Source: Parvibium lacunae (GTDB taxonomy: Bacteria > Pseudomonadota > Gammaproteobacteria > Burkholderiales > Burkholderiaceae_D). Taken from it: a stretch of DNA of 64,000 nucleotides. The DNA lies in assembly GCF_003335215.1 (NCBI RefSeq), contig NZ_QPGB01000006.1:1-64000 (forward strand), written 5' to 3'. This document shows, in pieces, positions 44,697 to 55,636 of the stretch. Under the pieces are notes generated by a model. It was not told the origin of the DNA and did no database searches. It saw only the letters and a program-made list of their open reading frames with translations. The first letter of the stretch is position 1. Each line of letters starts with the position of its first letter. The translations under genes were made by a program, and so were the position numbers.

Positions 44697-46399
44697 GGGC
44701 TCTCCGTCAGTATGGCTGGCGTTGACGCACTCACCGGCGCGGGGGTCGATTGTCTTCCGCGCAGTAAGGCTTGCGGCTCACGCTCGAGCAGCTCGGTTAA
44801 GGCTCGCAAGGATTGCGCGGCGCGCTGGAGTTCTTGCATGCTCTGGCGAACCGAATGCTGCAAAGGGGCATCACTCTGCAAAACTTGATTGGCTTGTTGT
44901 AGCGTCTGCTGAATGCTCTGCAAGGTCTGCCGGGTTTCCGGCAAAACCTCCCGCTCACTGCGCTGAGCCAGGGTTTCGATAGCCGCTAGGGTTTGCTGGG
45001 TTTGTTGCAATGTCAGGCGGAATTGAGTTAGCAGGGTATCCAGCGGCATGGCATCGAGCTTTTTGGCCAAGCTTTGCAGGCTGGCTTGCATATCTTCAAA
45101 TCCACCAACAATCGTGGGTAACACCATGGGAGTTTTTGACCAATCTAATTTAACTGCAGCAGCTTGTGGAAAGAAATCCGTCGCAACATAAAGCTGGCCT
45201 GTCAGCAGACTGGATGTTCGCAACTGGGCGCGCAGCCCTTTGGCAACCAGATGATTCAATAATTTTTTCATGTCTGGCTCAACGCTGCCGCCAACTTGGC
45301 TGCGATAGTAGCCTTGTAAACGAGAAGGGTAGACGTGGATCAACACGGGAAAGCGATAGGTGAGGGTTTTATCATCCAGCTCCACCCCGATATCCCGAAC
45401 CTCCCCAATCACAATGCCGCGAAAATCGACTGGTGCGCCAAGAGCCAAGCCACGCACACTTTGCGGAAAATACAAAACGTAGGTATTGGGTTGCCCATCG
45501 GGCCGTTTGAACGCTTCCGTGCGGTTGGGTTGTAAACGAAAAGGGCTGCTTTCGCTGGCCGGCTTCGCGGTACTAATATCGCCGGCATTATCAAAAGCAA
45601 TGCCGCCCAGTAACACGCTCGCCAAAGATTGGGTATTAACGCGTACCCCGGTCGCATCAATCGCCACGTCCAGTCCACTGGCATGCCAAAAGCGGGCGTG
45701 CTCGGTCACATAGCGATCATATGGTGCATGAATGAACAAGGTTAAGGTAACGCCCTTGCCGTCGGGGTCAAGCCCATAGGCCACCACCTCGCCAACCTGG
45801 ACACGCCGATAATAGAGCGGGGAGCCAATATCTAATGAACCCAGATCACTGGCCTTTAGCGTAAATTGCCGCCCAGGCAAGTCATTACTGATGATGGGCG
45901 GGACCTCCAACCCAACAAAGGTTTTGGCGGTCTCTTCTGCTTGCCCCAAATCTGCCGCAATATAGGCGCCAGAGATCAGTGTGCCCAAACCGGATATTTC
46001 ACCCGCGCTGATTCTGGGGCGCACCACCCAAAAACGGCTATCCTGAGCGGCAAACGCGGCCGCGCTGCGGTCTAATTCTGCACGCACTACAACCGCCCGA
46101 CGGTCTTCACTCAAGCGAAGCGATTGGACCAAGCCTATATCAACATTCTTATATTTAATCCGTGTTTTGCCCGCTTCTAAGCCTTCGCCATTGCGAAATT
46201 GAATTTCTATGACAGGTCCACGGCTGCGCATTTGCTGGTAAACCAAATTACCCGCGATTAGCACCGCCAATATCGGAATTAACCAGATCCAGTGAGGACG
46301 CCAGAGCTTGACCTGCTGTACCGAAGCCGTCAGGAGATCGGGCTGGATTGGCTCAGCGTGGGCCGTTGCTCGGTTGTCTGGCGTGGCGTCTGGGATCAT
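44693..46399 (-). CDS. pqiB: MCE-domain intermembrane transport protein PqiB
   Basis: A 568-residue protein with one N-terminal membrane helix (WIWLIPILAVLIAGNLVYQQM) and three MCE domains (RNGEGLEAGKTRIKYKNVDIGLV; LKASDLGSLDIGSPLYYRRVQVGEV; LFPQSVRGLALGAPVDFRGIVIGEV). A C-terminal coiled-coil of Gln-rich heptads (~460-550) follows. In E. coli PqiB forms a hollow stack spanning the periplasm. It has 4-base overlaps with both pqiA and pqiC, so it is a tight operon. Confidence 0.93.
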   Translation of the reverse strand: MIPDATPDNRATAHAEPIQPDLLTASVQQVKLWRPHWIWLIPILAVLIAGNLVYQQMRSRGPVIEIQFRNGEGLEAGKTRIKYKNVDIGLVQSLRLSEDRRAVVVRAELDRSAAAFAAQDSRFWVVRPRISAGEISGLGTLISGAYIAADLGQAEETAKTFVGLEVPPIISNDLPGRQFTLKASDLGSLDIGSPLYYRRVQVGEVVAYGLDPDGKGVTLTLFIHAPYDRYVTEHARFWHASGLDVAIDATGVRVNTQSLASVLLGGIAFDNAGDISTAKPASESSPFRLQPNRTEAFKRPDGQPNTYVLYFPQSVRGLALGAPVDFRGIVIGEVRDIGVELDDKTLTYRFPVLIHVYPSRLQGYYRSQVGGSVEPDMKKLLNHLVAKGLRAQLRTSSLLTGQLYVATDFFPQAAAVKLDWSKTPMVLPTIVGGFEDMQASLQSLAKKLDAMPLDTLLTQFRLTLQQTQQTLAAIETLAQRSEREVLPETRQTLQSIQQTLQQANQVLQSDAPLQHSVRQSMQELQRAAQSLRALTELLEREPQALLRGRQSTPAPVSASTPAILTESP

Positions 46400-47682
46400 A
46401 AGGAATCATCAGTGGTAACAGGGGGTGCTGCCGTCAACCACAATAATCGGGGGTCAAAGCTTTGGGCGGCGAGCATCGTTAACATTACCACAGCCGCAAA
46501 GGCAGTCGCACCCCCGGTTACTTCAATTTGCCCCAGACCACGTAATTGAACCAGACTGGCGAGCATGGTCGCCACAAAAATGTCTAGCATTGACCAGCGA
46601 CCAATTGATTCGACAAAACGATATAAATAACTGCGATGTAGGCGGCCCCATGACCACTGCCATTGCACTGACGCCGCCAGCATGGCCAGGGCCAGAATTT
46701 TGAAGAGGGGAATCACAATACTGGCAATAAAAATAATACTGGCCAAAACCCAAGAATCTGTTTCCCATAAATAGACGACGCCGCTAAAAATCGTGTCATC
46801 CGATTTAGCATAGGCGCTGCGGGTTGCCATGACGGGTAAAAGATTGGCGGGGAAGTAAAATGCAGTAGCGGCAAACAAGAAGGCCCAGGTGCTTCTTAAG
46901 CTGCGCGATTGCCGGCGACGAAACAAGCGTGGACGACGCGCGAAAGCAATATATTCTATCGATGAGCGTAACGTCTGATTAAACGTATAGTGGGCTGCGG
47001 CGAGTAATAATAAAAACAAGACCAAGGCCCATAAGGCCATACCAGGGATCACGACAGCAAAGCCCTGTAGTTTGACCATGCTGACAATAATCCCCAAAAG
47101 CAAGACCTCCAACATGCTCCAAGGACGTAACCAGGGAAGTATGCTTAATCCAGCTTGTGCATAAGCAGGCAAGGCTTGCAATAAATTCAGTGAGTCACTG
47201 GATTGCCGCCGCCAAAACAGGCAAAGGCCCAACAGAATCAGTAATTCAAGGGTCGGCAGCAATAACGTACACAACACCAGCAGGATGGCAATAAACCAAT
47301 TTTGATCAGCCGCCAACAAACCAATCGCCTCTAACAAAGAGGCTTGAGTGCGGTTACCAAAAAGATCTAACGCCGCGATGGGAAAAGTGACCGCCACCAC
47401 CAAAAAGAGTAAGGCCGCACTCAATAAACCGATGGTGCGTGCCAAATGCGCTTGAGGGGTTGCTTGATGGCCACGGTAGAGAATGCGCCGACAGCGACTG
47501 CAACGAACTTGCCAACGTCGCCAGGTTGCTTCTGGTGCTGTCGCGTCAAACGCAGGTAAGCGTGGAAAGGTTTGCTCAAGGCCACATTCTGGACAACTTA
47601 GTATTTGTGGCCTTGGGGAGGATGAAGCCAGCGGCGCCGTTATTCGCAGGTCGCCATCCAGAGCAACGGGCATCATCACCAA
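46396..47682 (-). CDS. pqiA: Paraquat-inducible protein A (PqiA)
   Basis: A 428-residue inner-membrane protein of two PqiA repeats with about eight helices. Two zinc-ribbon-like Cys pairs lie near the N-terminus (CPECGLEQ, VRCSRCRRIL); the second repeat lacks the matching Cys. Typical segments: FPIAALDLFGNRTQASLLEAIGLL and PANLLPVMATRSAYAKSDDTIFSGVVYLW, DIFVATMLASLVQLRGLG. It works with PqiBC in lipid homeostasis. It starts 10 bases after the ssb stop, so it is likely expressed from the ssb promoter as well. Confidence 0.92.
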   Translation of the reverse strand: MVMMPVALDGDLRITAPLASSSPRPQILSCPECGLEQTFPRLPAFDATAPEATWRRWQVRCSRCRRILYRGHQATPQAHLARTIGLLSAALLFLVVAVTFPIAALDLFGNRTQASLLEAIGLLAADQNWFIAILLVLCTLLLPTLELLILLGLCLFWRRQSSDSLNLLQALPAYAQAGLSILPWLRPWSMLEVLLLGIIVSMVKLQGFAVVIPGMALWALVLFLLLLAAAHYTFNQTLRSSIEYIAFARRPRLFRRRQSRSLRSTWAFLFAATAFYFPANLLPVMATRSAYAKSDDTIFSGVVYLWETDSWVLASIIFIASIVIPLFKILALAMLAASVQWQWSWGRLHRSYLYRFVESIGRWSMLDIFVATMLASLVQLRGLGQIEVTGGATAFAAVVMLTMLAAQSFDPRLLWLTAAPPVTTDDSL

Positions 47683-47692
47683 TCAGCAGCAA

Positions 47693-48181
47693 TTAGAACG
47701 GAATATCATCATCCATATCGGCAATGCTAGGGGCCGAACGCCCGGGTGTCGATGCACCCGCCGGGCGGGCTGCCGGACGTGGGGCAGGGGTTGAAAAGCC
47801 ATCATCATAGCCACCCCCACTATCAGCGCCCATGGCGCCCGCACCCGCGCGGCCACCGAGCATTTGCATGGCATCCGCCACCACTTCGGTGGTGTAACGG
47901 TCTTGACCATCTTTATCTTGCCACTTACGGGTACGCAACTTACCTTCCACGTACACTTGCGAACCTTTTTTCAGGTACTCACCGGCAATTTCTGCCAAAC
48001 GACCAAAAAAGGCAATGCGATGCCATTCTGTTGCCTCACGCATCTCGCCGCTGCCTTTGTCTTTCCATTTGTCGGTGGTGGCGATACTGATGTTCGTAAT
48101 CGCCGCACCATCTGGGCTATAGCGGGTTTCGGGATCGCGGCCTAAATTGCCAACCAAAATCACTTTATTGACGGATGCCAT
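47693..48181 (-). CDS. ssb: Single-stranded DNA-binding protein
   Basis: A 162-residue SSB. The OB-fold is residues 1-~110 ([75 protein letters not shown]). A Gly/Ala/Pro linker and the acidic tip DMDDDIPF that binds partner proteins complete it. It coats ssDNA in replication and repair. It lies near the MFS gene and uvrA, and pqiA follows after 10 bases. Confidence 0.97.
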   Translation of the reverse strand: MASVNKVILVGNLGRDPETRYSPDGAAITNISIATTDKWKDKGSGEMREATEWHRIAFFGRLAEIAGEYLKKGSQVYVEGKLRTRKWQDKDGQDRYTTEVVADAMQMLGGRAGAGAMGADSGGGYDDGFSTPAPRPAARPAGASTPGRSAPSIADMDDDIPF

Positions 48182-48251
48182 GAGACAGTCTCCTTACTGA
48201 TTGAAACGCCGTGGGATAAAGTAACGACCACGGCGCGGTTAAAAATCATCG

Positions 48252-48405
48252 GGTACTTCTATAAATTCATTTTTCAGGCGAATCGCGTTGTCGCGTGCTC
48301 GCTCAAGCCTCGCTGTACCTCTATGTACTATCTCGCCTCTCGCTGTGCGGCTCCTAGCGCCGAATTTTGAACATGCGCCCGAAATTCTGTATTTCTAGAA
48401 GTACC
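48252..48405 (+). repeat. Intergenic repeat element, copy B (~154 bp, terminal inverted repeats)
   Basis: The ends GGTACTTCTA and TAGAAGTACC are a perfect 10-bp inverted repeat, continuing imperfectly inward (TAAATTCATTTTTCA). The core matches copy A at 29756-29901, including GCTGTACCTCTATGTACTAT and CTGTGCGGCTCCTAGC. It lies between the MFS stop (48419) and ssb. Confidence 0.85.
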
Positions 48406-48418
48406 AAACATTCTGGGT

Positions 48419-49681
48419 TTATGCCTGCTCAGCTAACTCTTCGGTCAACTTTTCTTCTAGGGTTTGGCTCGGTTTGCTGCGGCGGGCAATCGCAGGCATG
48501 CCCCACGCCACCACCAACCACACACTCACCCATGCGGCATTCATCCAGAAAATCGCATGCGGGCCGTAGTGCTTACTTAACCAGCCCCCGACTGCCCCCC
48601 CTAAAAACAGGCCAAATGCTTGGGTAGTATTGTATATCCCCATCGCCGCCCCTTTGGCCGCCGGCGGGGCAATTCGTGACACCAACGAGGGCTGTAAGGC
48701 TTCCAATACATTAAAGGCAATAAAGAACGCCAATAGCAGCGCCACCAACATCCATTTGCTATACGGCAGGGTGCCCAGCGCCAATTCCACCAAGAGCAGC
48801 AAGGCAATCGCCGCCAGCAACACTTCCCGAACCTTGCCTCGACGCTCGCCCACCATGATGGGCGGCACCATGAACACAAAAGAGATTAAGACCACCGGCA
48901 AATAGATTTGCCAATGCTGCGCCAGCGGCATCCCGGCTTGCTCCACCAGCAATACCGGCACCACTACAAACATCGCCATTTGCGCCATGTGCAAGGCAAA
49001 TACACCCAAATTCAAGCGCAATAACTCACGATGGCACAACACCTCGCGAAACGGCACAGCAGGCAGTGGCGCACGCGGCGGGGCAGGCGGCACCACCCAC
49101 GCGACCACGCCAATCGCCAACACCGACAACACCCCCGTGAGGGTAAAGAGGCCGCCCATCCCAATCCAGGCATATAAGGCGGGGGCCGCAATCAGCGAGG
49201 TCGCGAAGGTCAGGCCAATCATGCCCCCCACCATCGCCATGGCTTTAGTACGGTGTTCTTCACGGGTGCTGTCGGCAATAAAGGCCGTTACTGCGGCTGA
49301 AATCGCCCCCGCGCCTTGAATCGCCCGCCCCGCAATCGTCCAATAAATGTCCGTCGCGGCCGCCGCCATGAAACTACCGACAGCAAACAGAATTAGCCCA
49401 AAAATAATCACGGGTTTGCGTCCGAGACGATCTGAGGCACTGCCGTAAATAATCTGGAAACACGCCTGGGTCAGGCCATATATCCCGATGGCCAAGCCGA
49501 CCAAGCTGGCGTTATCCCCGCCCGGTAAGGTATGCGCATGGACGGCAAATACCGGCAAAATCAAAAACAGCCCGAGCATGCGCAAACCGAAAATACTGGA
49601 AAGCGACAGGCTGGCACGCCATTCTTGGGCGCTCATTTTGGAAGCAGCCGAACCAGCAGTGGGAGAAATAGAAACAGACAT
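48419..49681 (-). CDS. MFS transporter
   Basis: A 420-residue major facilitator protein from the ATG at 49681 ([11 protein letters not shown]; the frame continues 39 codons upstream without merit). It has twelve predicted helices. Motif A is [25 protein letters not shown], and the second half has [26 protein letters not shown]. It resembles YajR-like drug/H+ antiporters, though no substrate can be assigned. It is divergent from uvrA with 78 bases between the starts. Confidence 0.9.
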   Translation of the reverse strand: MSVSISPTAGSAASKMSAQEWRASLSLSSIFGLRMLGLFLILPVFAVHAHTLPGGDNASLVGLAIGIYGLTQACFQIIYGSASDRLGRKPVIIFGLILFAVGSFMAAAATDIYWTIAGRAIQGAGAISAAVTAFIADSTREEHRTKAMAMVGGMIGLTFATSLIAAPALYAWIGMGGLFTLTGVLSVLAIGVVAWVVPPAPPRAPLPAVPFREVLCHRELLRLNLGVFALHMAQMAMFVVVPVLLVEQAGMPLAQHWQIYLPVVLISFVFMVPPIMVGERRGKVREVLLAAIALLLLVELALGTLPYSKWMLVALLLAFFIAFNVLEALQPSLVSRIAPPAAKGAAMGIYNTTQAFGLFLGGAVGGWLSKHYGPHAIFWMNAAWVSVWLVVAWGMPAIARRSKPSQTLEEKLTEELAEQA

Positions 49682-49759
49682 GCTTGCGCAGGGCGAGAAA
49701 AAGCAGATCGCGGTATAGTAGCAGGTTTGCTGTTTGCGATTTACTGGCCAAGGCTGTTT

Positions 49760-52582
49760 ATGAATACCGAAATCAAAGTTCGCGGTGCCCGCACCCACAA
49801 TCTGAAAAACATTAACCTCGATATCCCCCGCGACCAGTTAGTGGTCATCACCGGGCTATCCGGTTCGGGCAAGTCGTCCTTGGCATTTGACACGCTCTAC
49901 GCCGAAGGCCAACGCCGCTATGTGGAATCGCTCTCGGCTTATGCCCGCCAGTTCCTGCAATTGATGGAAAAACCGGATGTCGATTTGATTGAGGGCCTCT
50001 CTCCCGCGATTTCGATTGAGCAAAAAGCCACCAGCCATAACCCGCGCTCGACCGTGGGTACCGTAACCGAGATTCACGATTACTTGCGCTTGCTCTACGC
50101 CCGCGTCGGCACGCCCTACTGCCCCGACCACCCGGAGCAATCGCTAGAAGCGCAAACCGTGTCAGAAATGGTCGATCATGTGCTGGCCTTACCCGAAGGC
50201 ACCAAACTGATGGTGATGGCGCCGGTGGTGCGCGAACGCAAAGGCGAATTTGTGGATTTATTCGCCAATATGCAAGCGCAAGGCTTTGTACGCTTCCGCG
50301 TGGATGGACAAATCGTCGAAGCCGACAACCTGCCCAAGTTGAAGAAAACCGAAAAACACAATATCGACGTGGTGGTGGATCGGCTCAAACTCAATCCCGA
50401 ATTCAAGCAACGCCTCGCCGAAAGTTTTGAAAATGCCTTACGCTTGGCCGAAGGCCGCGCCCTGGCACTGGAAATGGATAGCGACAAAGAGCATCTGTTT
50501 TCCAGCAAGTTCGCTTGCCCGATTTGCAGCTATAGCCTGCAAGAACTAGAACCGCGCTTGTTCTCCTTCAATAACCCCATGGGCGCGTGCCCGACCTGCG
50601 ATGGTTTGGGCCAAGTGCAGTTTTTCGACCCCAAACGCGTGGTGCAATTTCCCAACCTCAGTTTAGGTTCGGGCGCGATTAAGGGCTGGGATCGACGCAA
50701 CCAGTTTTATTACCAAATGCTCACCAGCCTCGCCAATCATTACGAATTTGATTTGGATTCGCCCTTTGAAAAACTCCCAGACAACATTCAGCATCTGGTG
50801 CTGTACGGCTCTGGTAAAGAAAAAGTACCGTTTGCGTATGTGGGTGAACGCGGCAAAACCGTGATTCGCGAACATGCCTTCGAAGGCATCTTGCCTAACT
50901 TGGAGCGCCGCTACAAAGAAACCGATTCAATGGCGGTGCGGGAAGAGTTAGCCAAATACATCAACAGCAAACCCTGCCCGGATTGCCACGGCACCCGCCT
51001 GCGCAAAGAAGCACGCTTTGTGAAAGTCGCCAGCGAACCCATTTACGCCATTAGCGCCTGGCCGCTGCGCAATGCGCTGGAATTTTTCACTGACATTCGC
51101 CTGAAAGGCGCGAAGGCTGCGATTGCGGAAAAAATTATTCAAGAGATTCGCTCACGCCTGCAGTTCCTCAATAACGTTGGGCTGGACTACCTATGCCTAG
51201 AGCGCAGTGCCGATACCTTATCCGGCGGCGAAGCGCAGCGCATTCGCCTCGCCTCTCAAATTGGCTCGGGCCTCACTGGAGTGATGTATGTGTTGGATGA
51301 ACCTTCGATTGGTTTGCACCAGCGCGATAACGACCGCTTGATTGGCACACTCAAGCACCTGCGCGATCTTGGCAATAGCGTGCTAGTGGTTGAGCATGAC
51401 GAAGACATGATTCGCGCCGCCGACTACGTGGTCGATATGGGCCTCGGTGCAGGCGAACATGGCGGCTGCGTGATTGCCCAGGGTACGCCGAAAGAAGTGC
51501 AGAAAGCCAAAGGTTCGATTACGGGCCAATTCCTGCGCGGCGAGCGCGGCATTCATGTGCCAGAAGAACGCCGTCAACCGGACCCCGAAAAACAATTGGT
51601 GATCACCGGCGCCAGTGGCAACAACCTCAAGAACGTCACCCTCAATTTACCGGTGGGTTTACTGACGTGCGTGACGGGCGTGTCCGGCTCCGGCAAATCC
51701 ACGCTGATTAACGACACGCTCTATCACGCGGTCGCGCAACACCTATACAACTCAAGCACTGAACCCGCGCCCTTTGAAGAGATTAGTGGCCTGGAACACT
51801 TTGATAAAGTCATTAACGTGGACCAAAGCCCAATTGGCCGCACCCCACGCTCTAACCCCGCTACCTACACCGGCTTGTTCACCCCCATTCGCGAACTCTT
51901 TGCGGGCGTCAGCACCGCCCGCGAGCGCGGCTACGAAGCCGGGCGTTTTTCCTTTAACGTCAAAGGGGGACGCTGCGAAGCCTGCCAAGGCGACGGCGTG
52001 ATTAAAGTGGAAATGCACTTCTTGCCCGATGTGTACGTGCCGTGTGATGTCTGCCACGGCAAACGCTACAACCGCGAAACCTTAGAAGTGCAATACAAGG
52101 GCAAGAATATTCACCAAGTGCTAGAAATGACGGTGGAACAAGCGCATGAATTTTTCAATGCCGTGCCCAGCATCAAACGCAAATTGCAAACACTGCTCGA
52201 TGTGGGCTTGGGCTACATTCGCCTTGGTCAGTCTGCTACCACGCTCTCCGGTGGCGAAGCGCAGCGCGTCAAGCTCGCGCTCGAACTTTCCAAGCGCGAC
52301 ACGGGCCGCACCTTGTACATTTTGGACGAACCCACGACGGGTTTGCACTTTCACGATATTGAACTGCTGCTCAAGGTCATCCACACCCTGCGCGACCACG
52401 GCAATACGCTCGTGATTATTGAGCACAACCTTGATGTGATTAAAACCGCCGACTGGCTGATTGACCTTGGCCCCGAAGGCGGCGCAGGTGGCGGGCAGAT
52501 TTTGGTGGAAGGCCCACCAGAGAAAATTGCCGCGAGTAAGCAGAGTTTTACAGGGCAGTATTTAGGCCCTCTCTTGAAGTAA
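49760..52582 (+). CDS. uvrA: UvrABC system protein A
   Basis: A 940-residue nucleotide-excision-repair damage sensor. Two ABC modules are present: Walker [21 protein letters not shown] and [18 protein letters not shown], signatures [16 protein letters not shown] and [16 protein letters not shown], Walker [15 protein letters not shown] and [14 protein letters not shown]. Zinc modules: CPICSYS ... [10 protein letters not shown] and CEACQGDG ... [12 protein letters not shown]. The ATG at 49760 ([17 protein letters not shown]) is the family start; the longer frame to 49532 is antisense to the MFS gene. No convincing LexA box is seen in the 78-base promoter region. Confidence 0.98.
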   Translation: MNTEIKVRGARTHNLKNINLDIPRDQLVVITGLSGSGKSSLAFDTLYAEGQRRYVESLSAYARQFLQLMEKPDVDLIEGLSPAISIEQKATSHNPRSTVGTVTEIHDYLRLLYARVGTPYCPDHPEQSLEAQTVSEMVDHVLALPEGTKLMVMAPVVRERKGEFVDLFANMQAQGFVRFRVDGQIVEADNLPKLKKTEKHNIDVVVDRLKLNPEFKQRLAESFENALRLAEGRALALEMDSDKEHLFSSKFACPICSYSLQELEPRLFSFNNPMGACPTCDGLGQVQFFDPKRVVQFPNLSLGSGAIKGWDRRNQFYYQMLTSLANHYEFDLDSPFEKLPDNIQHLVLYGSGKEKVPFAYVGERGKTVIREHAFEGILPNLERRYKETDSMAVREELAKYINSKPCPDCHGTRLRKEARFVKVASEPIYAISAWPLRNALEFFTDIRLKGAKAAIAEKIIQEIRSRLQFLNNVGLDYLCLERSADTLSGGEAQRIRLASQIGSGLTGVMYVLDEPSIGLHQRDNDRLIGTLKHLRDLGNSVLVVEHDEDMIRAADYVVDMGLGAGEHGGCVIAQGTPKEVQKAKGSITGQFLRGERGIHVPEERRQPDPEKQLVITGASGNNLKNVTLNLPVGLLTCVTGVSGSGKSTLINDTLYHAVAQHLYNSSTEPAPFEEISGLEHFDKVINVDQSPIGRTPRSNPATYTGLFTPIRELFAGVSTARERGYEAGRFSFNVKGGRCEACQGDGVIKVEMHFLPDVYVPCDVCHGKRYNRETLEVQYKGKNIHQVLEMTVEQAHEFFNAVPSIKRKLQTLLDVGLGYIRLGQSATTLSGGEAQRVKLALELSKRDTGRTLYILDEPTTGLHFHDIELLLKVIHTLRDHGNTLVIIEHNLDVIKTADWLIDLGPEGGAGGGQILVEGPPEKIAASKQSFTGQYLGPLLK

Positions 52583-52627
52583 TGCAAACTACGCTAGTTG
52601 AATTTATCATCCATTATCGAGCTTGTT

Positions 52628-55453
52628 ATGCCCATTTTACTTAGCCTGGTTTTTTGCTTATTTAACATACTGTACTCGACCCCCGGTTACAGTGCTACGC
52701 CGATCAAAGATAAAGCACCGCTAGCTACGCCCGCTACGGGCATCAAGAAAATTCAGCGCAATGGGTTTGAATTTACGGTGGAGAAAACGCCAACCTGGGT
52801 CAAAGCTATAGATGCGCCGCTGAGCCTATCAACACCGACTAGCGCAGATAGTCGTGCCACAAATAGTCAATTAATTAATCGCCAAATTAAAATTACACAA
52901 GACAATCAGGTTGAGCGATATATCCAAATCAGGCGGGTCGCAACCGACAAAACGGGCTTGGAAGATATCTCACGAATCAGCATTCCCTTCAACTCGGAGT
53001 ATGAAAAACTGGCGATCCACGGCATCACGCTCTATCGGGATGGGAAGGCACAGGAGCGCTTAAACGCCGCAAAATTTGATATTTTGCGGCGTGAGCAAAG
53101 GTTAGAGCAGAAAATGCTGGACGGCGAAGCCACTGTCAACACGGTGCTACAGGATGTCCGGGTCAACGATATTGTTGAGTTTTCCATGACGATCCGCGGT
53201 CAAAACCCGATTTTCGAAGGACGTGTAGGAGAACTGTTTTCACTCAATTCAATCGAGAAAATTCAGCAACTTTACATTCGGGTCGAAGCCCCTGCCAAGA
53301 AAAAACTCTATCACCAAGTGTTCGGTGCCGTCGAATTCTCGCCAGTGCATCGCGTAATGGGCGATACGCAATCAATTGAAATTTCGGCCAAAGATATTGC
53401 ACCAGTCGTTGTAGAACAAAATGCGCCGCGCTGGGCGCGCTTCCATACTTGGCTCCAGGTGACGGATTATGCATCTTGGGCGGACGTTGATAAGTGGGCA
53501 CAAAAACTTTTTACCCGCCCTGATGAAACCGTTCCTGAGTTAGAGCGGATCGTCGAACACATCAAGCAACACACCAAAAATGAAAAAGAACAGGTGATGC
53601 AGGCTTTGCAGTTTGTACAAAATGAAATTCGCTATTTCGGTATCGAGATTGGGGTTAACTCACACCTGCCAAAGTCTCCCCGACAAACACTGCTAGACCG
53701 ATATGGCGACTGCAAAGACAAGACGACACTCTTGTTAGCGCTGTTACGTAAATTGAATATTGAAGCAAAACCCGTATTGGTGTCGGCCTTTCGAGGGCGC
53801 TCAATTCAGGATTGGTTACCCACCCCGCTTGCGTTTGATCACGTTATCGCACAAGTGATCCTAGATAAACAGGTGTACTGGCTAGATGGTACGCGCATCC
53901 AAAGAACCCATAATTTAGATCAACTTGGCATTGATTTATATGGCCAGGTCATGATTGTTGGAAACCAAGCGACCAGCCTAGCAGAACAAACGCTTCCCAG
54001 TGGTTATAGCGATGGCTTACGCATGGAAGAAGAATGGCAGATCAGCGATTTTCGCAATCCGGCGCTACTGACAGTGCGCTCGCGTTTTTTTCGTGCCAAT
54101 GCGGAATATATTCGTAATGCCCTGGCTGAGCATGGCGCGGCGCGGTTTGCTAAAGACACTCTTAACGAACTCAGTCGGGTGTATCCCAAAATCAAAGCAA
54201 CAGCAAACCCCGTTATTCAAGATGACTTGAATGAGAATATTGTTGAAGTTATCGAAAAGTTTGAGGTCAGCGATTTTATTCAATATAAACGCGGGGTGGT
54301 GACCCTTCCCTCGTATCCGGTATCGCTCGCGATGCAATTTCGGAATCCGAATGAAATCCGCCGCCAGTCGCCATTAAATGTTAGTCATCCTGTTTTCTAT
54401 GAATACAGCACCGCATATCAGTTGCCCAAAAGTACCTCGGCCCGAACACCGGCGGCAATCAATATCGGTGACCCAAGTTTTAGCTTCAATAAACGCGTGC
54501 AAATCCGACCCAATCAGGTCAGCATTCATTATCGTTATCAAAGTTTGCGCGATGCAGTACAACCACGAGACATGACAAATTACACTGAAAAATTGGGCAA
54601 AGTTCGAGAGGTACTGGGGGCCACTGTTCCCATCGTCATTTATGATGAAACGGCAGCACAGGCTGCTTTTAATCGAATTTATAGCCAGCGGCTCGGGCGT
54701 GAGCGGGAACTCGACGCTTTAGGAAAAATGCTCGCACGCAGTGAAGCAGACACCTGGGTTGCCAACTACATATTGAAAAACCAAACGCTGGCAGATACCA
54801 ATCAAGCCCAAGTCTTGCATGATTTAGCGATTGCCAATGACATGCTGGGTCAAAAAACCATTGCGCTAAATCATATCGTAGAGAGCCTCAAGTTACGCCC
54901 AGATCACCCAGAAGCGCGAGCCACTCAAGCCGTAATACTTGCCACAACAGGCCAACATCAGCAGGCCATCACTTTGTGGGATGAATTAAAGCAAAAATCG
55001 CCAGACCAGTTTAATCCTATTGCTTATGCCAAGAGTCTCTATTATTTGGGGCGGCTCAAAGAAGCTGAAGTGGCCCTAACGCAATTCGCATCGCAAGCCC
55101 CGGCAGAAGAACTGGGTTATGTGCATATCTGGCTTGCGTTACTGCGTTTACGTGACGGCAAGAAAGAATGGCCCCTGAAACTTCGAGGGGAGACAGCATG
55201 GCCAGCGCCCATTTATCACTTTTTGGCCGACCAAATAGATGCTGCGCAACTGCTTAAGCTGAGTGATGCAGAGCTGGCAGATAAGCGGTTAAGACGTGCG
55301 GAAGCTCACTATTTTATCGGCCAAAAACAGCTGCTGGCAGGCGAGATTAGCCTCGCACGTAATCAGTTTGAGCAAGTGCTAAAAACTGGGGCCTTTCCTT
55401 ATTGGGAATATTATCTCGCGCAGCAAGAGTTGAGTAAAGCAGGCTCTCCTTAA
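52628..55453 (+). CDS. Exported DUF3857/transglutaminase-like protein with C-terminal TPR
   Basis: A 941-residue protein from the ATG at 52628; a TTG at 52598 is possible. Signal peptide: ILLSLVFCLFNILYSTPGYSA. Residues ~60-280 resemble DUF3857. A transglutaminase-like core follows with Cys in RYGDCKDKTTLLLALLRKLNI, His in LAFDHVIAQVIL and Asp in YWLDGTRIQ, all three catalytic positions present. The C-terminal ~220 residues are TPR-like (DLAIANDMLGQKTIALNHIVESLKLRPDHPEARA). It probably acts in the periplasm; a peptidase or cross-linking role is inference. It follows uvrA by 45 bases but looks functionally separate. Confidence 0.87.
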   Translation: MPILLSLVFCLFNILYSTPGYSATPIKDKAPLATPATGIKKIQRNGFEFTVEKTPTWVKAIDAPLSLSTPTSADSRATNSQLINRQIKITQDNQVERYIQIRRVATDKTGLEDISRISIPFNSEYEKLAIHGITLYRDGKAQERLNAAKFDILRREQRLEQKMLDGEATVNTVLQDVRVNDIVEFSMTIRGQNPIFEGRVGELFSLNSIEKIQQLYIRVEAPAKKKLYHQVFGAVEFSPVHRVMGDTQSIEISAKDIAPVVVEQNAPRWARFHTWLQVTDYASWADVDKWAQKLFTRPDETVPELERIVEHIKQHTKNEKEQVMQALQFVQNEIRYFGIEIGVNSHLPKSPRQTLLDRYGDCKDKTTLLLALLRKLNIEAKPVLVSAFRGRSIQDWLPTPLAFDHVIAQVILDKQVYWLDGTRIQRTHNLDQLGIDLYGQVMIVGNQATSLAEQTLPSGYSDGLRMEEEWQISDFRNPALLTVRSRFFRANAEYIRNALAEHGAARFAKDTLNELSRVYPKIKATANPVIQDDLNENIVEVIEKFEVSDFIQYKRGVVTLPSYPVSLAMQFRNPNEIRRQSPLNVSHPVFYEYSTAYQLPKSTSARTPAAINIGDPSFSFNKRVQIRPNQVSIHYRYQSLRDAVQPRDMTNYTEKLGKVREVLGATVPIVIYDETAAQAAFNRIYSQRLGRERELDALGKMLARSEADTWVANYILKNQTLADTNQAQVLHDLAIANDMLGQKTIALNHIVESLKLRPDHPEARATQAVILATTGQHQQAITLWDELKQKSPDQFNPIAYAKSLYYLGRLKEAEVALTQFASQAPAEELGYVHIWLALLRLRDGKKEWPLKLRGETAWPAPIYHFLADQIDAAQLLKLSDAELADKRLRRAEAHYFIGQKQLLAGEISLARNQFEQVLKTGAFPYWEYYLAQQELSKAGSP

Positions 55454-55486
55454 TGGGATTGCTCGCCAGTCTTGCTCCCACAATAA

Positions 55487-55636
55487 ATATCCGCCAATAT
55501 TCACGAAGCCAAAACACACTCTTCCAAGTTGGTGGATGCTGCTACCGAAGGAGAGGAAATTATCATCGCCAAAGGTGATGTTGCATCCCCATGCACTTGG
55601 TCACTTTTCGCTGATGTTCTAGCCTATAACTATTGA
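55487..55636 (+). pseudogene. Remnant of a Phd-like antitoxin gene
   Basis: One frame reads I-S-A-NIHEAKTHSSKLVDAATEG, then EEIIIAKGD, which matches the N-terminal half of Phd/YefM-type antitoxins (typical: NIHEAKTHLSKLVDxAxxGEExxIAK). There is no start codon (TAA-ATA at the expected place), and after AKGD the sequence diverges and stops. No toxin gene accompanies it. It lies in the 176-base gap between the transglutaminase gene and the pseudopilin gene and overlaps the latter's end. Confidence 0.65.

Noticed and set aside
49682-49759. Possible LexA (SOS) box between the MFS gene and uvrA
   Set aside because: CTGT occurs (CTGTTTGCG) but the partner ACAG at the right spacing is absent.
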